From an uncultured Alphaproteobacteria bacterium (GTDB lineage: Bacteria > Pseudomonadota > Alphaproteobacteria > HIMB59): DNA of 32,476 nt. A program made the translations under genes and the position numbers. A model generated the notes under the pieces. It worked only from the letters and a program-made list of their open reading frames with translations. It ran no database searches and was not told where the DNA came from. This document shows positions 1 to 12,696 of the stretch, piece after piece (the first letter of the stretch is position 1; every line of letters begins with the position of its first letter). Location: the NCBI GenBank assembly GCA_902617465.1, contig CACMWO010000006.1, positions 1 to 32,476 on the forward strand, given 5' to 3'.

Positions 1-2
1 TC

Positions 3-842
3 TCTAGAGCTATGGATACTATTCACCTTAGTCAATCTGCTATTACTAGACAAATTCAATCTCTTGAGCATAGTTTAAAAACCAAACTATTTAAAAGACA
101 CACAAAAGGTATAACTCTCACAGAGCAAGGTTCATATCTTTTTGAAGAAACTGAAAAAATTTTTGCTGATTTAAATTCTATAGAAAAAAAGATAGTTGAA
201 TATAAGTCAGTTCCCACTGGTAACCTCTCTATTAATACTACAGTTGCTTTTGGATCGATGTGGCTTAGCCCAAGAATCAATGAATTCATTCATGAATACC
301 CAGAAATCAATCTTAAACTAAACTATTCTGAAGATGAGCAAGATATGCTTCGCCAAGATTATGATATTGGTTTATGGATGAGAAAACCAAGGCATTTAGA
401 TTTAGTTTCAAAGCACATCGCGACAATCAAATACCATATTTATGGATCAGCGAATTACATAAATGAAATGGGTATGCCTTTGAGAAGATCTGAGCTTAAT
501 AGCCATAGATTAATAACATATGGAATAGGAAAACCATCCCCACTTTCTGACACCAATTGGATACTGAAAACTGGTGTTAAAAAAAACCAAAAAAATAGAA
601 GACCTCATATTACAATCAACAATCTATATGGTTTATTAGTAGCTGTTGAAACTGGTGCAGGATTAGCTGCATTACCTGACTATATGGCTCAACATAAAGC
701 CCATCTTGTTAAAGTATTGCCAGATATAGAAGGACCAAGTTACGATGTTCATATGGTTTATCATGAAAATCTAAAAGGAAGTTTAAAATTAATAGCTTTT
801 AGAGATTTTCTTATGAATAAAATAAGCCAGTGGAGATTTTGA
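3..842 (+). CDS. LysR-family transcriptional regulator (5' truncated by window edge)
   Basis: Frame is open upstream of the ORF-track ATG (SRAMDTIHLSQSAITRQIQSLE), matching the interior of a LysR HTH; LysR substrate-binding domain follows (GNLSINTTVAFG...). Confidence 0.93.
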   Translation, partial: SRAMDTIHLSQSAITRQIQSLEHSLKTKLFKRHTKGITLTEQGSYLFEETEKIFADLNSIEKKIVEYKSVPTGNLSINTTVAFGSMWLSPRINEFIHEYPEINLKLNYSEDEQDMLRQDYDIGLWMRKPRHLDLVSKHIATIKYHIYGSANYINEMGMPLRRSELNSHRLITYGIGKPSPLSDTNWILKTGVKKNQKNRRPHITINNLYGLLVAVETGAGLAALPDYMAQHKAHLVKVLPDIEGPSYDVHMVYHENLKGSLKLIAFRDFLMNKISQWRF

Positions 843-883
843 CTTTAAAAATTTCCTTATTTCATTAAAAATTAAATATAAAT

Positions 884-2038
884 ATGAATAATTTATTAAA
901 AACCTACAATTTTAGTAATTTTAAAGTTATAAAAGGACGAGGGTGTTATTTGCACACTTCAGATAATAAAAAATTATTAGATTTTTCAGCAGGTGTGGCA
1001 GTTAATTCTCTTGGGTATAATCACCCAGTTTTAAGAAAAAGTTTACAAGATCAAATAAAAACTGGCATTACTCATTTATCGGGTTCTCAAATGCATGAGT
1101 TCAAGACTAAATTATCTAAATTATTATCTGAAAATTCTAACAAAGGTGATGTGTTCTTTTCTAATTCAGGTGCGGAAAGCATTGAAGCTGCATTAAAAAT
1201 AGCAAGAAACTATGGAAGTAAAAAGGGCAAAGATGAAATTATTGCTATGACCTCCTCTTTTCATGGAAGAACAATTGGAGCCTTATCAGTCGGCAGTAAT
1301 AAAAAATACAAATCTGACATAGGGCCTGTTCCAGGTAAAGTAAAGTTTTGTAAATTTAATGATGTCTCTCATCTCAAAAAATTAGTAAATAAAAAAACGG
1401 TAGCAATAATAATAGAATTTGTTCAAGGAGATGGTGGTATCAATATTTGTAGTAAGAATTTCGCTAAAGCTATAAAAGAAATATGTATAAATAAGAAAAT
1501 TTTACTTATCGGAGATGAAATACAAGGCGGTATAGGTCGAACTGGAAAAATTTTTGCATACAAACATTATGGTGTTAATCCGGATATTATAACCTCAGCT
1601 AAAGGATTAGGTTCTGGTATTCCTATTGGCGCAACAATAGTAAAAAAATATATATCTAAGATTATTTCAACTGGTTTTCATGGTTCTACATTTGGTGGAG
1701 GTATGCTTCAGACAAGAGTTTCTTACAACGTATTGAAATCTATAAATACTAAATCTTTTTTAAATAAAGTACAAATTAATGGTAAATTATTATCAAGCTT
1801 ACTTAAAAAATTACATAACAATCATAAAGATAAAATTGTTGATACCAGATGCTTAGGTCTAATGGCTGGTATAGAGTTTCAAAGTAATGAAATTGCATCG
1901 AATACATTTGGGAAGATGACAAAAAAAGGTCTTGTTGCTACTCTCATTCAAGGAAATATAATTAGAATAACACCCCCATTAATTATCACACAACAAGAGT
2001 TAAAAAAGGGTATTGAAATTATTTCAAAAAGTATTTAA
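884..2038 (+). CDS. Class III PLP aminotransferase, acetylornithine aminotransferase (ArgD)-like
   Basis: LDFSAGVAVNSLGYNHP, FFSNSGAESIEAALKIAR, SFHGRTIGALS, GDEIQGGIGRTG, SAKGLGSGIPIGA, all ArgD/class III signatures. Confidence 0.85.
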   Translation: MNNLLKTYNFSNFKVIKGRGCYLHTSDNKKLLDFSAGVAVNSLGYNHPVLRKSLQDQIKTGITHLSGSQMHEFKTKLSKLLSENSNKGDVFFSNSGAESIEAALKIARNYGSKKGKDEIIAMTSSFHGRTIGALSVGSNKKYKSDIGPVPGKVKFCKFNDVSHLKKLVNKKTVAIIIEFVQGDGGINICSKNFAKAIKEICINKKILLIGDEIQGGIGRTGKIFAYKHYGVNPDIITSAKGLGSGIPIGATIVKKYISKIISTGFHGSTFGGGMLQTRVSYNVLKSINTKSFLNKVQINGKLLSSLLKKLHNNHKDKIVDTRCLGLMAGIEFQSNEIASNTFGKMTKKGLVATLIQGNIIRITPPLIITQQELKKGIEIISKSI

Positions 2039-2074
2039 TTTAATCTTAAATTTTATTGAGAAATTAGATAAGTG

Positions 2075-3430
2075 ATGAGATTAACTTTTCTTTTTTTATT
2101 TATTCCTTTTTTTGCATCTGGACTTACTTTTAAAAATGGCGAGTCTGGTAAATCTTATGAAACTATAAATTGGGGTGACACTGAAGTACACGGACGAGAT
2201 ATCAATAAAAAGTGGAGTCAAGATGTTGAAAACGAATTTTCACGTATTAATGGTTTTTCTCATCGATTTGAATTAAGAGCAAAAGAATGTGCCGGTGATG
2301 ATTGCTCTAGGGGATCATACAAAGGTTCATGGGGAAGAACTGAAGCATATTTGAATAATCCTCTGGATAATCAACATGCTGGTGAGATTGGGGAGAATTG
2401 GTATGCTTGGTCATTTTATATCGATGACAGTGATCTATCCTCTTTTACAGATGAGCATTTAATCCAATTTGGTCAATTCAAACAATATTTTACTTATCCA
2501 ATAATAGAAGAATACTCTCATTGTGAGACTGAAAACGATAGTTATGCAGGTGTTACATTTATGTTTAAACTTAAACCTGATCACAAAGGCTTAGGTGTTA
2601 GTCGCGAATATTGTAACGAAAAAGGATTACACAAATTAGTATCAAAATATAATACTGTGATTGATAAGAAAGAATTATTTAACAAGTGGCATGATATAAT
2701 TTTACACGTCAAGTGGGGTGAAGATGGATTTATGAAACTATTTGTTAATGGTGATTTACAATATTCTGAAATTGGATACATAAGTGAAGTAGTCTATTCA
2801 TCCAAAGAAAAATTGTATGATAGTCCAGTTTTCAGGTATGGCATTTATTCAGGGAATAGACCTAAAGAATATTCTGGAAAATTAGTAGCGTATTACGATG
2901 GTATTTCTAGAGCGCGAAAATGCACTGATAATGAATTTAGCAATCTATTAAATGAGCTTGGTTATAACTGTGATAATCTTGGTGACAAAGATGGTTTTGT
3001 AATAAACGGCGAGCCAAGATGCTTAAATTGTAAATTTAACATATCAGACTATACCTCAATGGCAGCAGATAAAAATTTTGAAGATGGTCCATATAGAATT
3101 GAATGGTATTGGCTAGAATTAAATGATGAAGGTGATATAACTAAAAATACTAACTTAGGCTTTGATGAAGTAATAGTAAAAAATGGAAATCTATCATTTA
3201 CAAATTTTTTTTCAGTTCAAGATATAATAAAAAAAAATAGGGAAAAAATAGATTTTAAAGCACAAGATGGATTATTTAGTGTTGTAGGAAACTTAGATTT
3301 AGCCTCTGATCATACTGAACAGGTAATTATGGTTGGGCCTTCAGAAAAAGATGAAAATGGAAACTATTATGTTGATGGGTTTTGGAGTGAGAACGAGAAA
3401 ATTGGAATCCTTTTTAAGCCTTTAAATTAG
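2075..3430 (+). CDS. Secreted heparin lyase I-like (Polysacc_lyase/PL13-type) protein
   Basis: Signal peptide MRLTFLFLFIPFFASG; jelly-roll-like pattern with FELRAKE, WYAWSFYID, FNKWHDIILHVKWGEDGFMKLFVNGDL, FRYGIYSG. ATG at 2075 preferred to GTG at 2072. Confidence 0.65.
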   Translation: MRLTFLFLFIPFFASGLTFKNGESGKSYETINWGDTEVHGRDINKKWSQDVENEFSRINGFSHRFELRAKECAGDDCSRGSYKGSWGRTEAYLNNPLDNQHAGEIGENWYAWSFYIDDSDLSSFTDEHLIQFGQFKQYFTYPIIEEYSHCETENDSYAGVTFMFKLKPDHKGLGVSREYCNEKGLHKLVSKYNTVIDKKELFNKWHDIILHVKWGEDGFMKLFVNGDLQYSEIGYISEVVYSSKEKLYDSPVFRYGIYSGNRPKEYSGKLVAYYDGISRARKCTDNEFSNLLNELGYNCDNLGDKDGFVINGEPRCLNCKFNISDYTSMAADKNFEDGPYRIEWYWLELNDEGDITKNTNLGFDEVIVKNGNLSFTNFFSVQDIIKKNREKIDFKAQDGLFSVVGNLDLASDHTEQVIMVGPSEKDENGNYYVDGFWSENEKIGILFKPLN

Positions 3431-4278
3431 TAATCTAGAGATTGTTTTTGAAAGACTGTACCAATACCCTCTTCTGTCTCTAACTCATTTATAAGAGCGT
3501 TCTTTATCTCACCACTAATAATATGTATTTTTTGAACACCTTGATTAAGCGCCTTTAAGGAGTTTTCAACCTTCACAATCATTCCGTTAGATATAATTTT
3601 TTCATCAAAAAGTTTTTTTGCTACGTTTTCATCAACTGCAGAAATTCTTTTTCCATCGGTATCCTTTATAAATGGAACGTCTGATATAAAAATTAATTTA
3701 CTTGCAGTCAAATTTATTGCTAATTCTGTAGCAATAGTATCAGCGTTAACATTTAATACTTCAGAAGTATTTTTATCTAAAACTAAACTAGGCAAAATAA
3801 TCATATCATGTTCCTTGAATAAGTTTTTTATTTGTAATGCATCAACAGATACAACATCTCCTACTTGACCATAGTCAACTCCATCAACTAATTCTCTTCT
3901 CTTTGCAGAAATAAAGTCCTTTTTAGAAATTGGAATTGGAAAATTTCTAATATTATATCGAGAGCTTAAACTAAAAATATCAATTAGAATTTGACCAGAA
4001 ATTTTCTTAGCCGCCTCTATATCATGAGAAGAAGTTATTCTTCTTCCATTTAATTTTTTTGGTTCTATACCATGTACGTTAATCATATAATTATCTAGCT
4101 GTCTTCCAAATCCAAAGACCAACACTACTTTTAATTTGGTAATAGAATTTAATAGTTCTTTTATGTCACTAATAACATTATCAATGTTTTCTTGATTATC
4201 ACAAATTTTACCACTTACTTTAATTACAAGAATTGAATTTTGTAATATGGACTGATAAAAACTTTGATTTTTAATCAT
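3427..4278 (-). CDS. Acetylglutamate kinase (ArgB)-like amino acid kinase
   Basis: Amino acid kinase fold: ILVIKVSGK, LNVNADTIATELAINLTASKLIFISDVPFIKD, C-terminal EEGIGTVFQ. The usual HGGGPQ motif is replaced by VFGFGRQLD. Confidence 0.78.
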   Translation of the reverse strand: MIKNQSFYQSILQNSILVIKVSGKICDNQENIDNVISDIKELLNSITKLKVVLVFGFGRQLDNYMINVHGIEPKKLNGRRITSSHDIEAAKKISGQILIDIFSLSSRYNIRNFPIPISKKDFISAKRRELVDGVDYGQVGDVVSVDALQIKNLFKEHDMIILPSLVLDKNTSEVLNVNADTIATELAINLTASKLIFISDVPFIKDTDGKRISAVDENVAKKLFDEKIISNGMIVKVENSLKALNQGVQKIHIISGEIKNALINELETEEGIGTVFQKQSLDY

Positions 4279-5267
4279 AGGTACAGAGGTATTATTTGAT
4301 TTAATCCAAGTGCTTGATCTTGGTCAAAGATAAGGTTCATGCATTCTACAGCGTTACCAGAAGCACCTTTTACTAAATTATCTAAACAGGCTTCAACAAC
4401 AAAATGATTCTCGTCTTTAAAAGACACTGAAATATCACAAAAGTTTGAACCAACTACATTTGAGAGTTTTGTATTATTTTGAATTCTTATAAAAGGAGCG
4501 GATTTAAAACAATCTGCCAAACATGAGTCTAAAAAATCATTATTGATGGTTTCTTTTGTTTCAATATGACTAGTTAAATATATACCTCTTGAAAAAGGCC
4601 CTGATAATGGGACAAAAGATAGGTTTTCTCTTAAATTTGGAAAAGATTGATAAATTTCAGCCAGGTGTCGGTGTGAGTTGATATTATAAGAAAATATATC
4701 TTTAGATCTTGTCGAATGATGATTTTTATTTGAGGGATTTTTACCACCACCACTTGATCCAGTTATAGCAGTAATAGATACTTTTTTTATTATAGATTGA
4801 AATGGTAATAAAGATAGTTGAGCTGTTAGTGCAAAACAACCAGGATTGGATATGTTAGAAGATTTTTTTATGTCATCAATTGAATTTTCAATAAATCCAT
4901 ATTGAAATTTATTTTGAATATCGGCATCAAAATTTGTTTTGTAATATTTGTTATAATCCTCTTGATTAGAAATTCTAAAATCAGAACTCAGATCTATAAT
5001 TTTAACTTTTGATATTAATTCTTTGACATATTCATGAGCTGATCCGTGAGGTAATGCTAAAAAAACACAATCGAGATTTTTAAAATCATCTAAATTTTCT
5101 GTTTGTATGTCTTTTAAATTTAATGACTGTAAATGAGGAAACTCCTCATCAATCGATAATTCTCTTTGAAATATTTTTGAAAGCTTTACATTTGGATGCA
5201 TAGAGAGAATTCGTATTAATTCAATGCCTAAATATCCATTAGCTCCTATTATGCCTACTTTAATCAT
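4275..5267 (-). CDS. N-acetyl-gamma-glutamyl-phosphate reductase (ArgC)-like
   Basis: VGIIGANGYLGIELIRIL (NAD(P) binding), catalytic Cys in ISNPGCFALTAQLSLLP, GSSGGGKNPSNKNHHSTRS, HRHLAEI. Overlaps 3427..4278 by 4 bp. Confidence 0.88.
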   Translation of the reverse strand: MIKVGIIGANGYLGIELIRILSMHPNVKLSKIFQRELSIDEEFPHLQSLNLKDIQTENLDDFKNLDCVFLALPHGSAHEYVKELISKVKIIDLSSDFRISNQEDYNKYYKTNFDADIQNKFQYGFIENSIDDIKKSSNISNPGCFALTAQLSLLPFQSIIKKVSITAITGSSGGGKNPSNKNHHSTRSKDIFSYNINSHRHLAEIYQSFPNLRENLSFVPLSGPFSRGIYLTSHIETKETINNDFLDSCLADCFKSAPFIRIQNNTKLSNVVGSNFCDISVSFKDENHFVVEACLDNLVKGASGNAVECMNLIFDQDQALGLNQIIPLYL

Positions 5268-6306
5268 TATTAATCCTATTAATTATTTTAGCAAAAACAT
5301 TGACATGGTTAGTTGAATTATAAATATTTAAAAAGTCTGAATTAGGTATAGAAAATTTATCAATAGATTGTTTGTAGGCAGAGACATTATTTGTTACAGG
5401 TCCACTTATAATCAATAATTTATCATCTAGATTATTTGATTTTAGGTTTTCAATTATATTTACTGCTCCTGATACATCATAAGCACAAATAATAATTACT
5501 TCGATTGACTCCGTAATTTCAGTATTTTGAATGATTTCCTTGGTTCCATAATCGCCATGATAGCCATCTCCTAATTCCATTAAAATTATTTCTGCATCTT
5601 CTGACATATCACTAATAATAGAGGCTGAACAACTTTGTATAGTTTCTTTGTCATTCATACAGGTACTCGGCAGACCATAATCTACAAAATCTGATGTTTT
5701 ATAAGCTCCATTATCCTCATAAGAATATAAATCTTTTTGTGAGGCGGTACCTGCTAGTTTACATGCATTAATTTTCTTAAAATAATTACTGAGAGTTTTG
5801 ATAATAAAGGATGTGACGGTAGTTTTACCAGAGTCAATACCCGTTCCTATGACTGCAATAGATGGTACTTTGTTTTTAATTTTCATTTCTTTAATTTTTG
5901 AATAATCAACTAGATTCAATTGTTTGTTACTATTATCTACAACCGATCCAAGGACTTCACATTCTGTAGCTGGCCCCAGAAGAATATTAAAATCTTTACA
6001 ATTACCAATTACTCCACCTAAATTTAAAATGTGAATTTTATCGTGTTTATTTAATTCAGTTGGAACAGAACCCGTCATCCCTGAAGAAGCAATTCTATTA
6101 CCCAATGCACCAACAATAACATCTCCCTCAGTTAATTCAGTAATTCTTCCAGAGACTAACTCCAATTTATTATAATTAGGATTGACTGAAATTACTTTAA
6201 CAGCAATTAATTGACCTTGATTACAATCAATTATATCTGAAATACTCAATTCATCAATATTATTGATGTTTTTGAGAACAGAACCTATTTTTTTTGTGTT
6301 AATCAT
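5260..6306 (-). CDS. P-loop NTPase-fold protein, possibly DUF1611/DgcN-related
   Basis: Walker A-like VIGTGIDSGKTTVTSFI; KLAGTASQKDLYSYEDNGAYKTSDFVDYG; ILMELGDGYHGDYG. Overlaps the argC-like gene by 8 bp. Confidence 0.5.
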   Translation of the reverse strand: MINTKKIGSVLKNINNIDELSISDIIDCNQGQLIAVKVISVNPNYNKLELVSGRITELTEGDVIVGALGNRIASSGMTGSVPTELNKHDKIHILNLGGVIGNCKDFNILLGPATECEVLGSVVDNSNKQLNLVDYSKIKEMKIKNKVPSIAVIGTGIDSGKTTVTSFIIKTLSNYFKKINACKLAGTASQKDLYSYEDNGAYKTSDFVDYGLPSTCMNDKETIQSCSASIISDMSEDAEIILMELGDGYHGDYGTKEIIQNTEITESIEVIIICAYDVSGAVNIIENLKSNNLDDKLLIISGPVTNNVSAYKQSIDKFSIPNSDFLNIYNSTNHVNVFAKIINRINND

Positions 6307-6382
6307 CTTAAGGTTGGTTTTATATAATTATCAAGAATATAAGCAATATTTTATTTGATTTGAAATATGAGTAAAAATAATA

Positions 6383-7570
6383 CTAAAGCTTTAGATTACG
6401 TACATTTTTAGCTGCCTGACGAATTCTTTGCTCATTTTCAACCAGTCCTATCCGAACAAAACCCTCGCCATATTCGCCAAAAGCAATGCCAGGAGAAACA
6501 GCTACATCAGCTTTAATCATTAAATCTTTTGCAAATTTTAGAGATCCTTTATTTTGGTACTTTTTGGGGATTGGCGCCCATGCAAACATACTAGCTGAAG
6601 GACTAGGTATATCCCACCCAGACCTTGACATAGACTCAACTAAAACATCTCGCCTGTTTCTATAAGTTGCTCGAATACTTGAGACACACGTTTGAGGACC
6701 ATTAAGTGCTGTTGCTGCTGCAACTTGTACTGGTGTATAAGCACCATAGTCTAAGTAAGATTTAATTTTTGTTAAGGCTTCAATTAGTTTTTTATTTCCA
6801 ACGGCAAAACCTATTCTCCAACCAGCCATAGCGTAAGTTTTTGACATAGAAGTAAATTCAACAGCAATTTCTTTAGCTCTATTTACTTGGAGAATTGACG
6901 GAGGTGGTTTCTTATCAAAGTATATCTCAGCATAAGCAAGATCTGATAAAACATAAACATTATACTTCAAAGCCATCTTAACTATTTCTTTATAAAAATT
7001 TAAGTCAACTACCTGAGCTGTTGGATTAGATGGAAACGATACAATTAGAGCTACTGGAGATGGAGTGCTATTTCTTATAGATCGATCTAATCTTTCAAGA
7101 TAAGTTTCAGGATCAAAAACTCCGTCTTTCATTGTCTGTAAATGTCTTAATGATGCACCTGCTATAATAAATCCATAAGGATGTATGGGATATGAGGGGT
7201 TGGGAGAAATAATAATGTCTCCAGGTGTTGATATTGCTTGAGCTAAGTTAGCTAAGCCCTCTTTTGAGCCCAATGTTACAATAACTTCACTATCAGGATT
7301 TAATTTTACACCAAATCTTTTTTGATAATATTTTGCTTGAGCTTTTCTTAGCCCAGGTATTCCTTTACTGACTGAATATCTTCCAGTCCCAGGTTTATCT
7401 GTAACTTCTTTTAGTTTGTCTCTAATGTGTTTTGGTGTAGGCATATCAGGATTACCCATGCCAAAATCAATTATATCTTTCCCATTTTTTCTAAGTTTAG
7501 CTTTGAGTTTATTTATCTCGCCAAAAATATAAGGAGGCAAACGTTCTATTCTATTAAATTTATCTTTCAC
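6383..7570 (-). CDS. alaC: Class I/II PLP aminotransferase, AlaC-type (alanine/LL-diaminopimelate aminotransferase-like)
   Basis: RIERLPPYIFGEINKLK, DIIDFGMGNPDMPTPKHI, YSVSKGIPGLRKA, SFPSNPTAQV, SMSKTYAMAGWRIGF (PLP Lys), RIGLVENEQRIRQA. Confidence 0.85.
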   Translation of the reverse strand: MKDKFNRIERLPPYIFGEINKLKAKLRKNGKDIIDFGMGNPDMPTPKHIRDKLKEVTDKPGTGRYSVSKGIPGLRKAQAKYYQKRFGVKLNPDSEVIVTLGSKEGLANLAQAISTPGDIIISPNPSYPIHPYGFIIAGASLRHLQTMKDGVFDPETYLERLDRSIRNSTPSPVALIVSFPSNPTAQVVDLNFYKEIVKMALKYNVYVLSDLAYAEIYFDKKPPPSILQVNRAKEIAVEFTSMSKTYAMAGWRIGFAVGNKKLIEALTKIKSYLDYGAYTPVQVAAATALNGPQTCVSSIRATYRNRRDVLVESMSRSGWDIPSPSASMFAWAPIPKKYQNKGSLKFAKDLMIKADVAVSPGIAFGEYGEGFVRIGLVENEQRIRQAAKNVRNLKL

Positions 7571-7641
7571 AATTATAAAATAGTTTTTTTTATCAATATC
7601 TGAAGTATAAAAAAGAAATATATTAGTTGATTATATTAAAA

Positions 7642-9132
7642 CTAAAACAATTTTGCATATTCCATCAACTCTTTATTGCCTATTTTGGTAAATAATCCTT
7701 GTCCATTATTTATGTAAACATCGTTATTACCTTTAACAAAATGATGCCCATTTACCATAAAATCAATATGTCCATCAAAATTAACATCTAGTGGATGTAT
7801 TGAGAGATACCAACCATTTTCATTATGACCAACTTCAGACTTTGGCCAATTTTCTTTGTTAAATTTTGTTACACTATGAATTGAATGTTGCCAATATATA
7901 GAAAAATTACCATCACCATCATTTAGATAAGTAATTAAATAACCACCAACATAATTTAGACCAATAGTGGAACCAACAATGTCCATATCTCCATCGTTAT
8001 CAACATCTGCAATCATAGTTCCGACTGGATTACAAAGTGGAATTTTATCTTTAGTCTTAGTGTGATACCCCACATTCTTTATTTCTTTTGAGTTTTTAGT
8101 GTTCCATTTGTTTGAACCATCACCCCATAGAATTCTGATATTATGTCTTTCTTTATTTTTAGTATTATGGCCTGCCCAATTGTTGTGATAATTGAAGCAA
8201 TCAGAGCTATGTCCCCCAGACAGTATATCTATATGGCCGTCTCCATTGAAGTCTGCATGCCTAGCTAAAAAACCGAACTGATTTGCACAAACGGTACTTT
8301 TCATTATGCCTTTACCGTCATTAATTAGACATAGCATTTCACCGTTGTTTTCTTTCCAATCAACACTGGCAAGAATGATATCCATGTCACCGTCTTTATC
8401 AAAATCACCCGCATCAGCTCGGTGTGAAAAATTACAAAATCTTTTGAACTTTTTATTATAGTCTGCTCCATTAATATGCGTAGCACTTGACTCTTTTAAA
8501 AAACCTTCGGGTTGTGATAAAAAATACGAGTGATAACCCCCACAACCTGTTCCAAAATCATTTACTGCTGCTGCCAAATATATGTCATCCCAGCCATCAC
8601 CATTAAAGTCCGCGACAAGGGGTTGTGCTGTTCCACTTTGAATAAAGGGTAAATTGTCTTGTATGAAACCTGTACCCCAAAAAGAATCATTACCTTTAGC
8701 TCTACCTGTTTTTGATTGACCTAGAATAATTTGATAATTGTGTTGAGTTACTCCGGCTTCTGCTAAACAAGCGCCAGCGTTTTTATCAGCTTTGCAAACA
8801 TATATCCCAAGATTTGGGTCTAACTTTTGTTTAAAATTCTTATCAAGATTAAGAACTGTTACAACATAATCCTGCACTCCGTCTCTATTAAAATCACCAG
8901 TCGCTATAAAATCATGCAGAGTAAACCAAGGTTGTGATTTATCATAAGCTAATAATTTAGCAAGAAATTGATCTTTGAGAATTTTTTTAGGGATTAGCCA
9001 TTTTTTTTTATCACTATTAGCCTCTCCCCATAAATATTTCTCATCAAATCCCTGACCTGCCTGAAATGGTAAAATCTTGTCAGCTTTAGCAAAACTAAAA
9101 ATAAACAAAAAAACTACAAGAAAATATTTCAT
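7642..9132 (-). CDS. Secreted FG-GAP/VCBS repeat protein
   Basis: Signal peptide MKYFLVVFLFIFSFAKA and six Ca-binding-like repeats: DFNRDGVQD, DFNGDGWDD, DFDKDGDMD, DFNGDGHID, DVDNDGDMD, DVNFDGHID. The TTG start at 9150 in the ORF track lies in a guaA-end duplicate, so ATG at 9132 is preferred. Confidence 0.88.
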   Translation of the reverse strand: MKYFLVVFLFIFSFAKADKILPFQAGQGFDEKYLWGEANSDKKKWLIPKKILKDQFLAKLLAYDKSQPWFTLHDFIATGDFNRDGVQDYVVTVLNLDKNFKQKLDPNLGIYVCKADKNAGACLAEAGVTQHNYQIILGQSKTGRAKGNDSFWGTGFIQDNLPFIQSGTAQPLVADFNGDGWDDIYLAAAVNDFGTGCGGYHSYFLSQPEGFLKESSATHINGADYNKKFKRFCNFSHRADAGDFDKDGDMDIILASVDWKENNGEMLCLINDGKGIMKSTVCANQFGFLARHADFNGDGHIDILSGGHSSDCFNYHNNWAGHNTKNKERHNIRILWGDGSNKWNTKNSKEIKNVGYHTKTKDKIPLCNPVGTMIADVDNDGDMDIVGSTIGLNYVGGYLITYLNDGDGNFSIYWQHSIHSVTKFNKENWPKSEVGHNENGWYLSIHPLDVNFDGHIDFMVNGHHFVKGNNDVYINNGQGLFTKIGNKELMEYAKLF

Positions 9133-9138
9133 TTCTTT

Positions 9139-9159
9139 ATTCCCATTCAATAGTAGATG
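9139..9159 (-). repeat. 21-nt copy of the guaA 3' terminus (att-like direct repeat, distal copy)
   Basis: Minus strand CATCTACTATTGAATGGGAAT, followed by AA to give STIEWE*; 20/21 identical to the guaA end at 9654..9674, same orientation. Confidence 0.85.
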
Positions 9160-9226
9160 CTAAAAATATCATTGTTTATCAACTATTTTAAAGCCATTTT
9201 TTAAATTGTGTAAGTTTTGTGTAAGT

Positions 9227-9651
9227 TTAATGACCATCATATTTCTTAAGTAGATTATCAAAATTTCTTATTTTCTTATAAACATTACTTTTTTTATCGT
9301 ATTCAACTCTCCAAAAAGGAAAGTTGGGGCATTCAAGTTTTAAATATTTTGTTTCTATAAGTGAATAATCTATTGCCAATCTTAGAAATATACCAAAAGT
9401 TACAGGACAAGTATTGTCCGCTTTACTTTTTTTAGCCAACTTTAGTCTAATATCTTTAAAGTTATACTTTTTGGTAGAGGGAGTTTTTTTAATAAATTTT
9501 ATAATATCTTTTGGGGTTGATATGAGCATTAATTCTCCTTTTTTCATATCAGCAAAATTAAAATCTAATTTTTTAATTTTTGGTAAAAATTCTCTATTAA
9601 ATTTCTTAAATGTTTTTAATTCATCAATTGATAATTTTGTAATATCTAAAT

Positions 9652-9655
<4 letters not shown>
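9227..9655 (-). CDS. Small MGMT/Atl-like family protein, tentative
   Basis: ELMLISTPKDIIKFIKKTP..., LAKKSKADNTCPVTFGIFLRL, PFWRVEYDKKS resemble a small MGMT-related family as I recall it. ATG overlaps the guaA TGA (ATGA). Confidence 0.45.
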
Positions 9656-12674
<3,019 letters not shown>

Positions 12675-12696
12675 TTATATTAAAATCAAGATCTGA

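Noticed and set aside
56-289. 77-aa minus-strand ORF
   Set aside because: Antisense to the LysR gene, low-complexity, no family signature.
2581-2781. 66-aa minus-strand ORF
   Set aside because: Fully antisense to the PL13-like gene; no recognisable motif.
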